From the NCBI GenBank assembly GCA_964622545.1, contig CAZUQM010000019.1:57543-121542 (forward strand): DNA of 64,000 bases, written 5' to 3'. Shown one piece after another: positions 44,553 through 53,857 of this stretch. The number at the start of each line of letters is the position of its first letter. The stretch's first letter is position 1. This DNA is from JAFGLZ01 sp964622545 (GTDB lineage: Bacteria > Planctomycetota > Phycisphaerae > UBA1845 > JAFGLZ01). The position numbers and the translations under genes are program-made. The notes beneath the pieces are model-generated. The model searched no databases and had not been told where the DNA came from. It saw only the letters and a list, made by a program, of their open reading frames with translations.

Positions 44553-45335
44553 ATGAAGCGATCCACACTGCTCGTCATCGCCATCCTCGTCCTGATAGCG
44601 ACCGGTATCACATTCGGGCCGCGGCTAGCTCTCATGGCGGCGAAAAGAAACGTTCTTAGGACGATCTCTCCGGAGGCGAAGCAGGCGCTCGGGATCATCC
44701 CGACCAAGTGCATACGAATACCACCACGGCAGTGGGCGGCTAACACTCCACGATTGACAATCACCGTTGAACCCTTGGAGATCAGCCTACCCGCGGACGA
44801 GTTCAGCCGAGCACAAGACGAGCAGATTGTTGTCCTAGCCTCCGACAAGGTAAAGGTCCTGTTCAGGGAGTGTACTACTAAGCCCATGGAGGAGCTGTTG
44901 AAGAACGGGGGGCTGGGTTCGACTGCCTTCGATATTGTACACAACGCCTTCCACACTTCCGTGGAGGATCTTGAGGCATCGCGGAGCCTGGCGGCGCTCA
45001 GAAAATATGCGCCACTGATCTTCCTCAAGATGATGTTGAGTCCTTTACGCGCTGATAAGGGCTTCGAGGAATTCGAATGCGGGAATCTGCGTGGTTTCAT
45101 TTCAGGGCATCTCGGCAAGGACCAGCCGGTGATGGTGCAACTGTTTCCTAATGGGATGAACGGCTGGTTGAACATGCTCATTGTGGGGACTGGAGCGCAG
45201 GCCAAGTACAGTGATGTCTACGACGTCATCTCGAAAATGAAACTGCGTCTGATCCCGACGACCCAGAAGACCGCCGACTCAAGCACAACACAGCCCGCAA
45301 CGGCTTCAAGCCCAGCGGTAATACCTCTTCAATGA
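44553..45335 (+). CDS. Hypothetical protein with N-terminal membrane anchor
   Basis: 260 residues; ATG 44553 follows GGAGG. Residues about 5-30 (TLLVIAILVLIATGITFGP) form a membrane anchor or signal anchor, so the rest is likely periplasmic. I do not recognise the family. The body holds PRLTITVEPLEISLPADEF and a C-terminal Thr/Ser/Pro/Ala-rich tail of about 20 residues ending at the stop. Codon use is noticeably less GC-rich than in the flanking genes. It is nine bases after the URO-D family gene and convergent with the Kelch gene (13 bp). Confidence 0.75.
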   Translation: MKRSTLLVIAILVLIATGITFGPRLALMAAKRNVLRTISPEAKQALGIIPTKCIRIPPRQWAANTPRLTITVEPLEISLPADEFSRAQDEQIVVLASDKVKVLFRECTTKPMEELLKNGGLGSTAFDIVHNAFHTSVEDLEASRSLAALRKYAPLIFLKMMLSPLRADKGFEEFECGNLRGFISGHLGKDQPVMVQLFPNGMNGWLNMLIVGTGAQAKYSDVYDVISKMKLRLIPTTQKTADSSTTQPATASSPAVIPLQ

Positions 45336-45348
45336 GGGCCGCGCTATC

Positions 45349-46413
45349 TCAGTGATCCTCGGTCACAATCCGCCCCACCCTCAGGTAGTTCGTCGTGTTC
45401 GACGTGGGTGTGTGGATGTTCTCGCCGCCGAGGGCGTAGATCGTCTTGCCGATGATGGCCGCGCGGATATCGTTCGTCCCGTAGGGCATGGGCGAGGGCA
45501 GGATCGACCACCGATCGGCCTGCGTATCGTAGACGAGCACGACGTTGCTGTACTGGTCGGGCTTGCGGCCGTAACGCCTGTTCTCGGCCTCGGTCCAGTC
45601 CGGCGCGCCGCCGACGATGATCACATACCGATCGGCGAACGCGACCGCGTCGTGGCCGCTGAGCGGATAGGGCATGTCCGCCCGCTTCGACCACGTCTTG
45701 CTCTTCAGGTCCAGCCGAAGCGTTTCGGGCAGCCGATAGTTCTGCCGCATGCCGTCGACGATGCGGAAGTGCAATCCGCCGAAGAGATAGAACGCGTCGT
45801 CCACGACCGCGCCGGCCACCCAGCCCCGCGAGTCTCCCGGGATGTCGGGCAGCTTACGCCAGCCCGTCCCGGGGGCGGCCGTGTCGAACATCTCGACGGC
45901 GTGGCACGTGGTCTTTTCGGTGAAGGGGGCTTGGCCCTTGGAGAACCGGTTGCCGCCGGCGCAGATCAGACACGTCCTCCAGGCGTCCATGGCCGCCCAG
46001 CCACGATCGGTCGGCATCGGCGGCAGGTAGCGCCATTGCAGCTTGCCCGTGCGTCGCGCAAGACAACGCACCTCGGCGAGCGTCTGCCCCTCGCGACGAC
46101 CGCCGATCGTTACGAACGCATCCGGCAGCGAGACCCCGTCGACGTACACGCGTCCCTTGGGCATGTCCGGCAGTTTCGACCACGCATCGGCCCGGGCATC
46201 GTACTGGTAGACCACGGGCGACTCGAGCCACGGGTGGCGCATGCCGGCGGCCGAGATGAGCTTGCCCTCGAACACGCCGACGGCCCCGCCCTTGCGGAGC
46301 TCGGGCAGCGGCTTGCCGAGCGTCCACGTGATGTCCTTGACGCCCGGCTCGGCGCGCGCCTGCGAGGCGACCACCGATCCCGCGAGTACGCATGCGATCA
46401 TGAGCTTTCGCAT
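45349..46413 (-). CDS. Secreted Kelch-repeat protein
   Basis: 354 residues from ATG 46413 (AAGGAG seven bases upstream). Signal peptide MRKLMIACVLAGSVVASQARA. Kelch blades are visible as repeated hydrophobic-GG and W pattern: GGAVGVFEGKLISAAGM, WVAGAVVDDAFYLFGGL, SGHDAVAFADRYVIIVGGA, DIRAAIIGKTIYALGGEN. The fold resembles N-acetylneuraminate epimerase and galactose-oxidase-type propellers, but catalytic residues are not evident. It is the last gene of a four-gene minus-strand operon (gap 39 bp), so it probably binds or isomerises a product released by the operon's glycosidase-like proteins. Confidence 0.88.
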   Translation of the reverse strand: MRKLMIACVLAGSVVASQARAEPGVKDITWTLGKPLPELRKGGAVGVFEGKLISAAGMRHPWLESPVVYQYDARADAWSKLPDMPKGRVYVDGVSLPDAFVTIGGRREGQTLAEVRCLARRTGKLQWRYLPPMPTDRGWAAMDAWRTCLICAGGNRFSKGQAPFTEKTTCHAVEMFDTAAPGTGWRKLPDIPGDSRGWVAGAVVDDAFYLFGGLHFRIVDGMRQNYRLPETLRLDLKSKTWSKRADMPYPLSGHDAVAFADRYVIIVGGAPDWTEAENRRYGRKPDQYSNVVLVYDTQADRWSILPSPMPYGTNDIRAAIIGKTIYALGGENIHTPTSNTTNYLRVGRIVTEDH

Positions 46414-46452
46414 CGACGCGCTCCTTCTTTCCATCCTCCGCTTCGGCGATGG

Positions 46453-48108
46453 CTACGAAACGAGGATGCGGCCTTGCCCCGGGACGTACCACGAGACGCA
46501 ATCCTGATGCAGCGTGCCGTACGCCTCGGGCGCCGGCGGCTCGCCCAACTCTGCGATCGGCGGGATCGGCGGTGCGCCGTCGGTCCGGATCAGCTTACCG
46601 GTCAGGGCCTGAACAGCGGCCGTCGAGACGTCCACGGGCTTCGTAGCAAACGGCCGCGCCTTACCCCCGTCGAGCACGGCGAGCGAGGCTACCTTGCCGC
46701 ACAGCCAGATCCGCCCGCCGCGAGCGAGGAACGTCCGCATCCGTGCGGCCGCGTCGGTCGTCACCCACGTCGGGACGAGCACGACCAAATCCGACACCGT
46801 ATCGAGAAACCCGTCGCGGATCATGTACCGATCGCACAGCTCGTAGTCCATGGCCGCGCGGAGCCTGGCCGCGCGGTCGATGAAGCCCCGCAGCCGGAAG
46901 CCTTCGCGCCAGAGCTGCTCGTCGTCGAGCGGGTAGAGCACCGCGGCCCGGCAGATCGGCTCGCTGATGACGAGCCTGGGACGCAGTCGTCGTTGGATCT
47001 CTTCGGTCCGGAAGATGTTGCCCGGGTCGTCGTGGACGATGGCGGCGGCGTTGGCGAACGATTCGTACAGGGCGTTAGCTGCATTGTTGCGCTGAAGCGT
47101 ACCCGCGCGTTCGGTCGCGAAGCGCGTGCCGTAGAAGCGGGCGGCGCTGGCGAAGCGCTTGGCCAGAACATCCGTCTTCGGAAACGACCTCAGGCAGCCC
47201 ATGCCCGTCCATCGCGCGGTGACGTCGTGTCGCGCGGCCACCTTCACGGCCTGGCTCTTGATCTGGCCGACGCGGAGGGCCTCGTGCGGGAAGCCGAGCG
47301 GGATGCCCAAGTGGGTCTTCGGGAAGTGCCGGCGGACGAGCCGGCAGACGGCATCGGTGAAGTCCAGCAGCGAGCCGGTGTACCAGTCGGCGAAGTCGCG
47401 CCGGCGTCGGAGGGGCTGCTCGCGGATGGGGAAGGGCGGCATGAGGTCGTCGTGCCATCGGGCGAGGCTCGTGGCCCAGGCGCGGTTCAGCTTGTCCAGA
47501 CTGCCATAGCGGCGTTCGAGGAACCGCGCGAACGATCGTCGGGCCTGAGGATCGCCGCACCAGAAGCCGGCGTGCCCGTGCCCCGGCGAGAAGAGGTAGT
47601 GCTTGACGCCGGAAGGAGTGCAGACCTCGCCGTAGTCGCCGCTGATGCCGGCGTAGAGGAAGGCGATGCGCTCGGCCGTCCGGCGGGCCAGCTCGCTGTA
47701 GAGCCGGTCGTACACCTCGAGCGTCTTCGGGTCCCACAACGAGAGGATGCTCGAGTCCTCCCCGTGCCGCAGACAGCGGAACCGTGCGTGCGTCGCGTGC
47801 TTGGGGTCGTACCACGTGGGTGGGTGCTGGAACCAGGGGAAGATGCCGGCCTGCATCCCGGCGCGATCCGTCTTGTCCAGGTCGCGCTCGAGGCGAGTAA
47901 GGTCGTAGACGCCCGGCTTGGGCTCCATCTCCCACCAGACCGCGCGCGTCTCGACAAGCGTCACGCCGCAGTCGGCCAGCCGACGGACCACGTCGGGCTC
48001 GAGTGTGTCGCAGAGCCCGTTGCCGAGGATCCGCTTGCCGTTTCGCGTGTCGAGGTTGAGGTGCTCCTTGGGGATGTGCCGCGAGTGGTAGCGTATGGGT
48101 GTCGGCAT
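46453..48108 (-). CDS. GH42-like (clan A) putative beta-galactosidase
   Basis: 551 residues from ATG 48108; an in-frame start at 48141 would overlap the upstream gene. The N-terminal TIM barrel matches the clan-A/GH42 pattern: LVETRAVWWEMEPKPGVYDL near the start, then GISGDYGEVC with the acid/base Glu. The nucleophile is uncertain, possibly the Glu in RFATERAGTL. A Rossmann-like second domain (SDLVVLVPTWVTTDAAARM, FLARGGRIWLCGK) resembles the GH42 trimerisation domain. There is no signal peptide, unlike its operon partners, so it likely works in the cytoplasm on an imported oligosaccharide. The upstream gene ends 19 bp before. Confidence 0.85.
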   Translation of the reverse strand: MPTPIRYHSRHIPKEHLNLDTRNGKRILGNGLCDTLEPDVVRRLADCGVTLVETRAVWWEMEPKPGVYDLTRLERDLDKTDRAGMQAGIFPWFQHPPTWYDPKHATHARFRCLRHGEDSSILSLWDPKTLEVYDRLYSELARRTAERIAFLYAGISGDYGEVCTPSGVKHYLFSPGHGHAGFWCGDPQARRSFARFLERRYGSLDKLNRAWATSLARWHDDLMPPFPIREQPLRRRRDFADWYTGSLLDFTDAVCRLVRRHFPKTHLGIPLGFPHEALRVGQIKSQAVKVAARHDVTARWTGMGCLRSFPKTDVLAKRFASAARFYGTRFATERAGTLQRNNAANALYESFANAAAIVHDDPGNIFRTEEIQRRLRPRLVISEPICRAAVLYPLDDEQLWREGFRLRGFIDRAARLRAAMDYELCDRYMIRDGFLDTVSDLVVLVPTWVTTDAAARMRTFLARGGRIWLCGKVASLAVLDGGKARPFATKPVDVSTAAVQALTGKLIRTDGAPPIPPIAELGEPPAPEAYGTLHQDCVSWYVPGQGRILVS

Positions 48109-48127
48109 GACTTGTCCTGTCACTCTT

Positions 48128-50197
48128 CTACCGCCACACATCGACGCCCATCTCCTGGAACTGGGCGGCGGCGTTCAGGAAGTGAGCCGTGATCCAGAAC
48201 ACCGTCCAGTGTTCCTGGTAGCCGCCGCGGAGGGCGTAGACGTCCTCCACCTGGCCGCGCTGGGCGTAGTTTGTGTGTTGCGGCTGTTCGCCCTGGCTGC
48301 CGTATGGGTCGATCAGTTGCCCGCAGCTCCGGTACATCACCAGGGCGAGCCGCTGGAGGTCCTTCGAGCCAATCGCCCGACCGAGCCGATAGACGTCGGG
48401 GGCGATCAGCACGCCGAAGACGTCGATGTGCTGGTTCTGCGGGGAGACGGCCGTCCAGCCCGTCGTGCGGAAGCCATGGTCGCGCAACCGGCCAGGCGGC
48501 AGGTCGATGTCCCAGACGACGGTGTAGGTCAGCGCCACGTCGCAGGCGTGCTCTGCCCACCGGAGGTACTTGGCCTCGCCCGTCATCTCGTGCAGCGCGA
48601 GGAAGCCCTGCAACGCCGCGAAGGCGCCCTCCTTGTCCTCACAGCTTGCATCGAGCGTCCCGCCCCAGTAGGGCTCGCGCATCGAGAGGTGTCGGTCGGC
48701 GTAGACCTGCCCGGCCTTGAGGGCCGCTTGTCGATGCTGGTCGCTGCCGAACACCTTGGCCCCCACGCAGAGCGGCGCGATGAAGAAGGCCTCGTTGGTC
48801 GACTCCGGCCGCCAGTCGTCGCGGAGGATCCGCGCGGCATGCTCGTCGCAGGCCTTGCGGAGGAAGCCCTCCCAACGCGACGTGTCCGCACCGCGGGCCT
48901 TGCCGACGCGGATCGCGTTGGCGAAGCACAGCATCGCCTGGCCCTGGCTGAGCAGCTCGACGCGGCCCCACGTCTTCTTGCGGATGTCGTACCACGTGTG
49001 AAATCCGCCCTCGTAGAACGCCGCGCCGCTGAGGAAGTCCAGCGACTTACAGGCCATGTCGAGCAGTTTCGGATCGCCCAGCTTGTCGGCGAGAACCTGG
49101 AAGGCGTAGCCGCAGGCGGCGGCCTGACCGCACCAGCCCATGACGAAGAAGCCGCGGTCGGGGTACTTTTTGAAACCCGCGACGGGGCCGGCCTCGACCC
49201 AGCGCGTTCGGGCGAAGCGCGTCTTGGCGCGGATGATCTCGGCGAAGCTCGGCAGGGCGTGGAGGCTGAACGGCTCAAACAGGTCGAGCGACTTGCGAAC
49301 GGACCGGCGAAAGCCCCAGCCCTCGCGGTCGACCGGGTGCGCATCGAGGTAGAACGTCTTCTCGATGACGGTACCGGGCGGCACGTCGAGGTACGCATCG
49401 CCGTAGTCGACGAAGCCCGGTTGGACGGCCTTGATGACGCTCCGCTTGCCGTTGGACGCGCACGGCCCGGACAGCAGCGTCAGCTCGGTCGTGTCCTGCC
49501 TGCCGATGAGGCCCATCGACCACCACTGATCGTAGACGTGTCCGTACGGCGCGGCCGACGGGATCGTGTGGACCGCCGCGGCATATCGCGACCCGCCGTC
49601 GGCCCACTCGATGCACGCGAACGGCATGGGATAGCGATGCTCTTCGTAGATCGCCTCTTCGCCCGGCTTGCCCGTATAGACGGGCACCCGCTTGCTGCGA
49701 GCCCCCGAGGGGTTGCCGTAGTAGCAGATGCCCGGCAGGAGCGGTTTGGCCCCGCCACCCGATGCGACGAACCTGACCGACAGCGTGCATCGTTTGGCGG
49801 GTTGCTTGCCCGTCCACGTGAACCGCCGCACGCACTGAATCAAGTCTTCGTGCGGGCGATAGCTATCGCGGAGCTGCCACGTGCCGGCGGGCGTCGGGAG
49901 CGAGCCGTGCAGGATCGTCCACTCCCCGACGCGCTCGACCCTGTCCGGGTGGACGTGCTTCCAGTCAGCCGGCCAGCGGTCGCGCCAGTCGGTCGCGATC
50001 GACCACAGGCCCTCGGTCGGCGAGCGCAGGTAGACCTTGCCCTTTGAGGTGATGGCAACGTGTTTCGCGCCGTCGTGCTCTTGCAGTTGGAGTTCACAGG
50101 GCAGCACCGTGTCCGCCTCCGCCCAGGTTGTAACCGATGGCGCCATCAGAATGACCAGTGCGAGGCGGCTGACGATGTTGATGGGGTGGTCCTTCAT
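48128..50197 (-). CDS. Secreted protein with predicted alpha/alpha-toroid, putative glycosidase or lyase
   Basis: 689 residues; ATG 50197 has GAGG seven bases upstream and overlaps the TGA of the upstream gene by four. Signal peptide RLALVILMAPSVTTWAEA. Residues about 30-310 form a beta-rich domain; residues about 330-680 contain repeated helix patterns (GFFVMGWCGQAAACGYAFQV, NEAFFIAPLCVGAKVFG, GAFAALQGFLALHEMTG, NQHIDVFGVLIAPDVYRLG) as in alpha/alpha-toroid glycosidases and lyases. I cannot place it in a named family or point to catalytic residues. The operon context suggests extracellular glycan breakdown. Confidence 0.82.
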   Translation of the reverse strand: MKDHPINIVSRLALVILMAPSVTTWAEADTVLPCELQLQEHDGAKHVAITSKGKVYLRSPTEGLWSIATDWRDRWPADWKHVHPDRVERVGEWTILHGSLPTPAGTWQLRDSYRPHEDLIQCVRRFTWTGKQPAKRCTLSVRFVASGGGAKPLLPGICYYGNPSGARSKRVPVYTGKPGEEAIYEEHRYPMPFACIEWADGGSRYAAAVHTIPSAAPYGHVYDQWWSMGLIGRQDTTELTLLSGPCASNGKRSVIKAVQPGFVDYGDAYLDVPPGTVIEKTFYLDAHPVDREGWGFRRSVRKSLDLFEPFSLHALPSFAEIIRAKTRFARTRWVEAGPVAGFKKYPDRGFFVMGWCGQAAACGYAFQVLADKLGDPKLLDMACKSLDFLSGAAFYEGGFHTWYDIRKKTWGRVELLSQGQAMLCFANAIRVGKARGADTSRWEGFLRKACDEHAARILRDDWRPESTNEAFFIAPLCVGAKVFGSDQHRQAALKAGQVYADRHLSMREPYWGGTLDASCEDKEGAFAALQGFLALHEMTGEAKYLRWAEHACDVALTYTVVWDIDLPPGRLRDHGFRTTGWTAVSPQNQHIDVFGVLIAPDVYRLGRAIGSKDLQRLALVMYRSCGQLIDPYGSQGEQPQHTNYAQRGQVEDVYALRGGYQEHWTVFWITAHFLNAAAQFQEMGVDVWR

Positions 50198-51870
50198 GGT
50201 CTTGCCTCTATAGCGTTCGCCAACTCCGCCCTCACGGCCATCAGCTTGGCCGGGTCCTTTTCCCAGTCGCGCCAGGTCCGGCCGATACGTCGGGCGAATG
50301 CCGTCGCCTTGTCGCGGCCGGCCTTCTGCGCGAGCAGGTGCAAGTACTCGTAGTCTTCCATACCCTCGCGGATCTGCTTGAGCCGCATCGAGACCACCGG
50401 CCCGTCGAAGCCCGCGTCGGTGCCCGGATAGAACAGCATGCCTTCGCCGTTGTAGGCCAGCCGGAAGCTCGGCTGGTCGAGCCACGGGTCGCGCACGTGG
50501 CCCCAGTAGGTGCTCGCCCAATACAGCAGACCCGTCATTCGATAGCGGTAGTTGAGCCACGCCCAGACGCGGTAGTTGAGCAGCGGGAAGTCGAGCTGCC
50601 AGAAGAGCGGCTCCTTGCCGCGCTGACACAGCGCGGTGTAGCTCCACAGCTCGTCGCCGGCGGCCAGACGCTCCTTCGCCGACGGTTCGTCGTGCAACGG
50701 CCAGAGGGGCACCCACACATCGACGGCCTCGTTGAGGTCGCCCCACGAGGGCTTGGTCGGCTTGGTCTGTTCGGTGCAGAGCACGCGGATCTTCGGAGCG
50801 GCCTCGTGGATGAACCGGCCGAGCTGCCGCACGGTCTCGTAGGCCTCCTTGTCGTTGGGCTCGTCCAGGACATAGATGTAGGCCCCGTCGATCCAGCCGT
50901 GTGTGGCCAGGTATGCCTGCATCTCGGCCAGGTATCGCCGCGTCGTCTCCAACTGCTTGCCCTTCGGCATCCGCGACAGGTGCATCACCTGGATCGCGTT
51001 GACGCGATGGCGCTTGATGAACGCGGCGAGCTTGGTGTGCGTCTCGGACGGATCGATCGAGCCGTCCGGCTTGCGCTTGGGCAGCAGGTGATGCGGCACG
51101 TCGGGCGTGATGCGATGCTTGGCCGTGGCCGCACAGTAACGCTCCTCGATCGCGCGGTACTCCGGGCTGCCCACCTTGACGCCGTGATCGCCGGCCACGC
51201 GACGGAAGTGACCGAAATGCGATTGCACCGTCGGCGTGTCGGGCAGGGCGAAGTCCCAGACGTGCAGCGCGACGGGGATGGTCGCCTCCTGACCACCCTC
51301 GAAGCGCACTGTGACCTGGCCGGTGTAGTCACCCGGCGCAGCGTCGCGGGGCACCGGCAGATCGATCCAGAAGGCTTCGGCTCGATCGGGATGGACCGTG
51401 CAAGGGATGGCGTCGTACTTCGCTCCGTCCTTGTTCTGTCTCGCATGCCACTCGGTCAGCATGCTGCCGTCGATGGGATTGACAAACGGGATGAGCGCGT
51501 CGGGGTACAGGCCCACCCGCGCGTCGCTGTTGTAGCTGGGCCGGCGGACGTTGACGCTGTGCTCTCGGTAGCGTCTGGCCGCCTTGCCCGCGATGGCGTG
51601 GTCGGCCTCGTCGGTCAGGTTCCCGAGCAGAACGTCCTTGACGATGACCGCCCGGTCGACCGCCTGCACGACGACCTGGAACGCCTCCCACTCGTTCCGC
51701 CCGGCCGAGATCGCCACGCGCGGCTCGCCCGGTTCGGCGTGCATCGGATCGATCCGCTCCAGGCTCGACAGGGCCCAGACGCGACACGGGGCCTCGGCCG
51801 CCTGCGCGGTTGCTCGTGGGAGAGCCGACAGGCTCAGAATCGTGCCAACGATGACGAGCATGGATCGCAT
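50194..51870 (-). CDS. Secreted DUF4091-containing putative glycoside hydrolase
   Basis: 558 residues with signal peptide LVIVGTILSLSALPRATAQA; AGGAG precedes the ATG. An N-terminal beta-sandwich (RVAISAGRNEWEAFQVVVQA, APGDYTGQVTVRFEGGQE) is followed by a barrel-like segment with YIYVLDEPNDKEAYETV. The C-terminal DUF4091 pattern is clear: PLLNYRVWAWLNYRYRMTGL, LYWASTYWG, EGMLFYPGTDAG and MRLKQIREGMEDYEYLHLL. DUF4091 proteins are often found with glycan-degrading enzymes. It is the first gene of the four-gene operon and is coupled to the next by an ATGA overlap. Confidence 0.9.
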   Translation of the reverse strand: MRSMLVIVGTILSLSALPRATAQAAEAPCRVWALSSLERIDPMHAEPGEPRVAISAGRNEWEAFQVVVQAVDRAVIVKDVLLGNLTDEADHAIAGKAARRYREHSVNVRRPSYNSDARVGLYPDALIPFVNPIDGSMLTEWHARQNKDGAKYDAIPCTVHPDRAEAFWIDLPVPRDAAPGDYTGQVTVRFEGGQEATIPVALHVWDFALPDTPTVQSHFGHFRRVAGDHGVKVGSPEYRAIEERYCAATAKHRITPDVPHHLLPKRKPDGSIDPSETHTKLAAFIKRHRVNAIQVMHLSRMPKGKQLETTRRYLAEMQAYLATHGWIDGAYIYVLDEPNDKEAYETVRQLGRFIHEAAPKIRVLCTEQTKPTKPSWGDLNEAVDVWVPLWPLHDEPSAKERLAAGDELWSYTALCQRGKEPLFWQLDFPLLNYRVWAWLNYRYRMTGLLYWASTYWGHVRDPWLDQPSFRLAYNGEGMLFYPGTDAGFDGPVVSMRLKQIREGMEDYEYLHLLAQKAGRDKATAFARRIGRTWRDWEKDPAKLMAVRAELANAIEARP

Positions 51871-52069
51871 GATGTGTTCTCCTGGTCGGTGCCCGGTGAG
51901 GACGACCGTCGATTGTGCAGTCTAGTGCTGCATTTCGGAAGTATCGCGACGACCTGTCCGAGCCGCCGGATTGATCCGGCGCGGCCGCGCGGCATGAATG
52001 CCGCGGCTCGAGCAGCAGCCGTGGCGTGTGCCGCCCTGTCCATCGTCGCACGATGTGTGAAACGCGGCA

Positions 52070-52747
52070 CTAGCCCTTCGGTTCGGCGGGAGCCTCGTTC
52101 TCGGCAAGCTGTCGAATCGCTTCCGCCGGCACGCCCACGCACAGCGTGTTCGGAGGCACGTCGTCCAGCACCACGGCCCCGGCGCCGATGACGGATCCTC
52201 TGCCGATCTGTCGACCCTCGAGCACGACGGCGCCGATGCCGACGTGGACCTCCGGAGCGACCACCGCGCCGCCGCCCAAGACCGCTCGCGGCGCGATGTG
52301 GACGTGATCGCCGACCTGGCAACCGTGCTCGACGATCGCGCCGGTGTTGACGATGACATTGCGGCCGATCACCGCCTGGGTGTTGATGATCGCGCCGGCC
52401 AAGACGGCCGTGCCGTCGCCCAGCATGGCCGTGGCCGAGACCTGCGCGCTGCTGTGACAGACCGTGGGCAGGACGAAGCCGATCGCTTGCAGCCGTTCGT
52501 ACAGCTCGACGCGCCGCGTCGGTCGATGGGTCGAGCCGACCCCGACAAGTGCCGCGGTCATGCCGCGCTCACGCAGCTCCGCCAGGACCTCGTCCGTGCC
52601 GACCACGGGCACGCCGAGCACCTCGCCGGTGACCTCTGGGTCGGTCAGCGCCGCGACGATCCACCGTCCCATGCTCTGGACGGCCTCGATCAAGACGCGG
52701 GCATGCCCGCCCGCCCCGGCGATGACCATCTGACTGGAGACCTGCAT
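52070..52747 (-). CDS. NeuD/PglD-like sugar O- or N-acetyltransferase
   Basis: 225 residues. The N-terminal part is a Rossmann-like sugar-nucleotide domain (VIAGAGGHARVLIEAVQSMG) and the second half is a left-handed beta-helix of hexapeptide repeats (NTQAVIGRNVIVNTGAIVEH, GCQVGDHVHIAPRAVLGGGA, RGSVIGAGAVVLDDVP). His in NTGAIVEHGCQVG is the expected catalytic base. Members acetylate sialic acid or bacillosamine-type sugars for surface glycans. It lies 18 bp after an ICMT-like gene on the same strand; no other glycan biosynthesis genes are adjacent. Confidence 0.92.
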   Translation of the reverse strand: MQVSSQMVIAGAGGHARVLIEAVQSMGRWIVAALTDPEVTGEVLGVPVVGTDEVLAELRERGMTAALVGVGSTHRPTRRVELYERLQAIGFVLPTVCHSSAQVSATAMLGDGTAVLAGAIINTQAVIGRNVIVNTGAIVEHGCQVGDHVHIAPRAVLGGGAVVAPEVHVGIGAVVLEGRQIGRGSVIGAGAVVLDDVPPNTLCVGVPAEAIRQLAENEAPAEPKG

Positions 52748-52765
52748 GGCGATCCTCCGAGACCG

Positions 52766-53560
52766 TCAGGGCGACTCAGCCTGGTCCGGCTCCGAACGGC
52801 ACTTCCACGGCCTGGGTAGCAGCATCGGCACGGCCCGTTGGTAGTCGCGATAGGCCTGGCCGAACTGGTCGATCAGGTCGCGCTCTTCCAGCCACGCCCC
52901 GACGACGACCCAGCCCGACCAGAGGATGTTAAACGCCAGCCGGTCGGTTGTCAGGTCCGGCCCCGACCAGATCATCAGCAACGTGCCGAGGTACTGAGGG
53001 TGACGCGTGGTGCGGTAGATCCCGGTCTGGATAAGGCCGGAGCCGTTGCCGTCGGTGGCGTCGGCCGGCGCTTCGCCCCCGCCACCCTCGCCCGAGCCGA
53101 GCCAGTCTCGGGCGAAGCCGTCGCGCATCTGCCAGCCGCCCCAGAGCAAGGGGATCGCGCCCAGAGCGAACAGCGATCGGATCACCCATCGCCACGGCGG
53201 CTCAGCCGACCAGAGCATTGTCAAGGGGCCCTGCCAAAGGCCCAGCACGGCCAACAGGACGACACTCGATGCCAACGAGTAGGCCGGCATCCACGGCGCC
53301 CCCGGTCGCCATCGTTGCGTCCGCTGTCGGAAGGGCGTCCGCACCATCCCGCTGTGCTGGACGAAGAAGAGCCCCGACAGGCCGCCGTTGATGATGAGCA
53401 GCCACGGTTCGGTCAGATCGAGTCGCACCAGGTCAAACGGTCCGAATACCATGAACCAGCCGAAGGCGCCCAACGAGACCGCCGACAGCGGTGGGGCGAG
53501 GATGACGCAGGTCGTTCCAAAGAGGCTGGTGCGTGTCTTGCTCGATGCCTGTCCGTTCAC
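52766..53560 (-). CDS. ICMT/MddA-like integral membrane methyltransferase
   Basis: About 264 residues from GTG 53560, which has GGAG upstream; a TTG at 53617 would add 19 residues. Five or so membrane segments (ILAPPLSAVSLGAFGWFMVF, LLIINGGLSGLFFV, SLASSVVLLAVLGLW, SLFALGAIPLLWGGW, NILWSGWVVVGAWL). The SAM-binding motif GIYRTTRHPQYLGTLL (RHPxY) and the later EERDLIDQFG with AYRDYQ fit the isoprenylcysteine carboxyl methyltransferase/NnrU group, including methanethiol methyltransferase MddA. A Gly/Glu/Ala-rich insert (LGSGEGGGGEAPADATDG) sits just before the motif. The substrate is unknown. Confidence 0.87.
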   Translation of the reverse strand: MNGQASSKTRTSLFGTTCVILAPPLSAVSLGAFGWFMVFGPFDLVRLDLTEPWLLIINGGLSGLFFVQHSGMVRTPFRQRTQRWRPGAPWMPAYSLASSVVLLAVLGLWQGPLTMLWSAEPPWRWVIRSLFALGAIPLLWGGWQMRDGFARDWLGSGEGGGGEAPADATDGNGSGLIQTGIYRTTRHPQYLGTLLMIWSGPDLTTDRLAFNILWSGWVVVGAWLEERDLIDQFGQAYRDYQRAVPMLLPRPWKCRSEPDQAESP

Positions 53561-53857
53561 GGCTCGCGATCTCCAACCGGCCGGTCGAACGGTAGGTGTC
53601 CCACGTTGCCGCGTCAAGCGGCCGTGTCGTGTTGGAGGTTTCGCCTCGGCTGCGGTACAAGTAGGGCTTCGTGATGCGTGATCGGGCGCATTCGTGCATG
53701 GGCGTCAGGTGGGCAAGGCCTCCGCCGAGCCGAGGCCGTCAGATCCGTTCGCGGCTCGCCGGGAGTCTCGTCAACCGAGCCGACTCGATCGACTGATTGC
53801 CAGCCAAGCGCGGTGGCCCGATCGAGTGATCCGTACTTTCAAACGAGGTATCACACC

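Noticed and set aside
45352..48192. 946-codon plus-strand open frame across the Kelch and GH42-like genes
   Set aside because: It is antisense to two genes with signal peptide, Kelch and barrel motifs, crosses their boundary, and shows no recognisable protein pattern.
33247..51870. Bacteroidetes-type polysaccharide utilisation locus
   Set aside because: No SusC/SusD pair or hybrid regulator is present and genes are in several separate transcription units.
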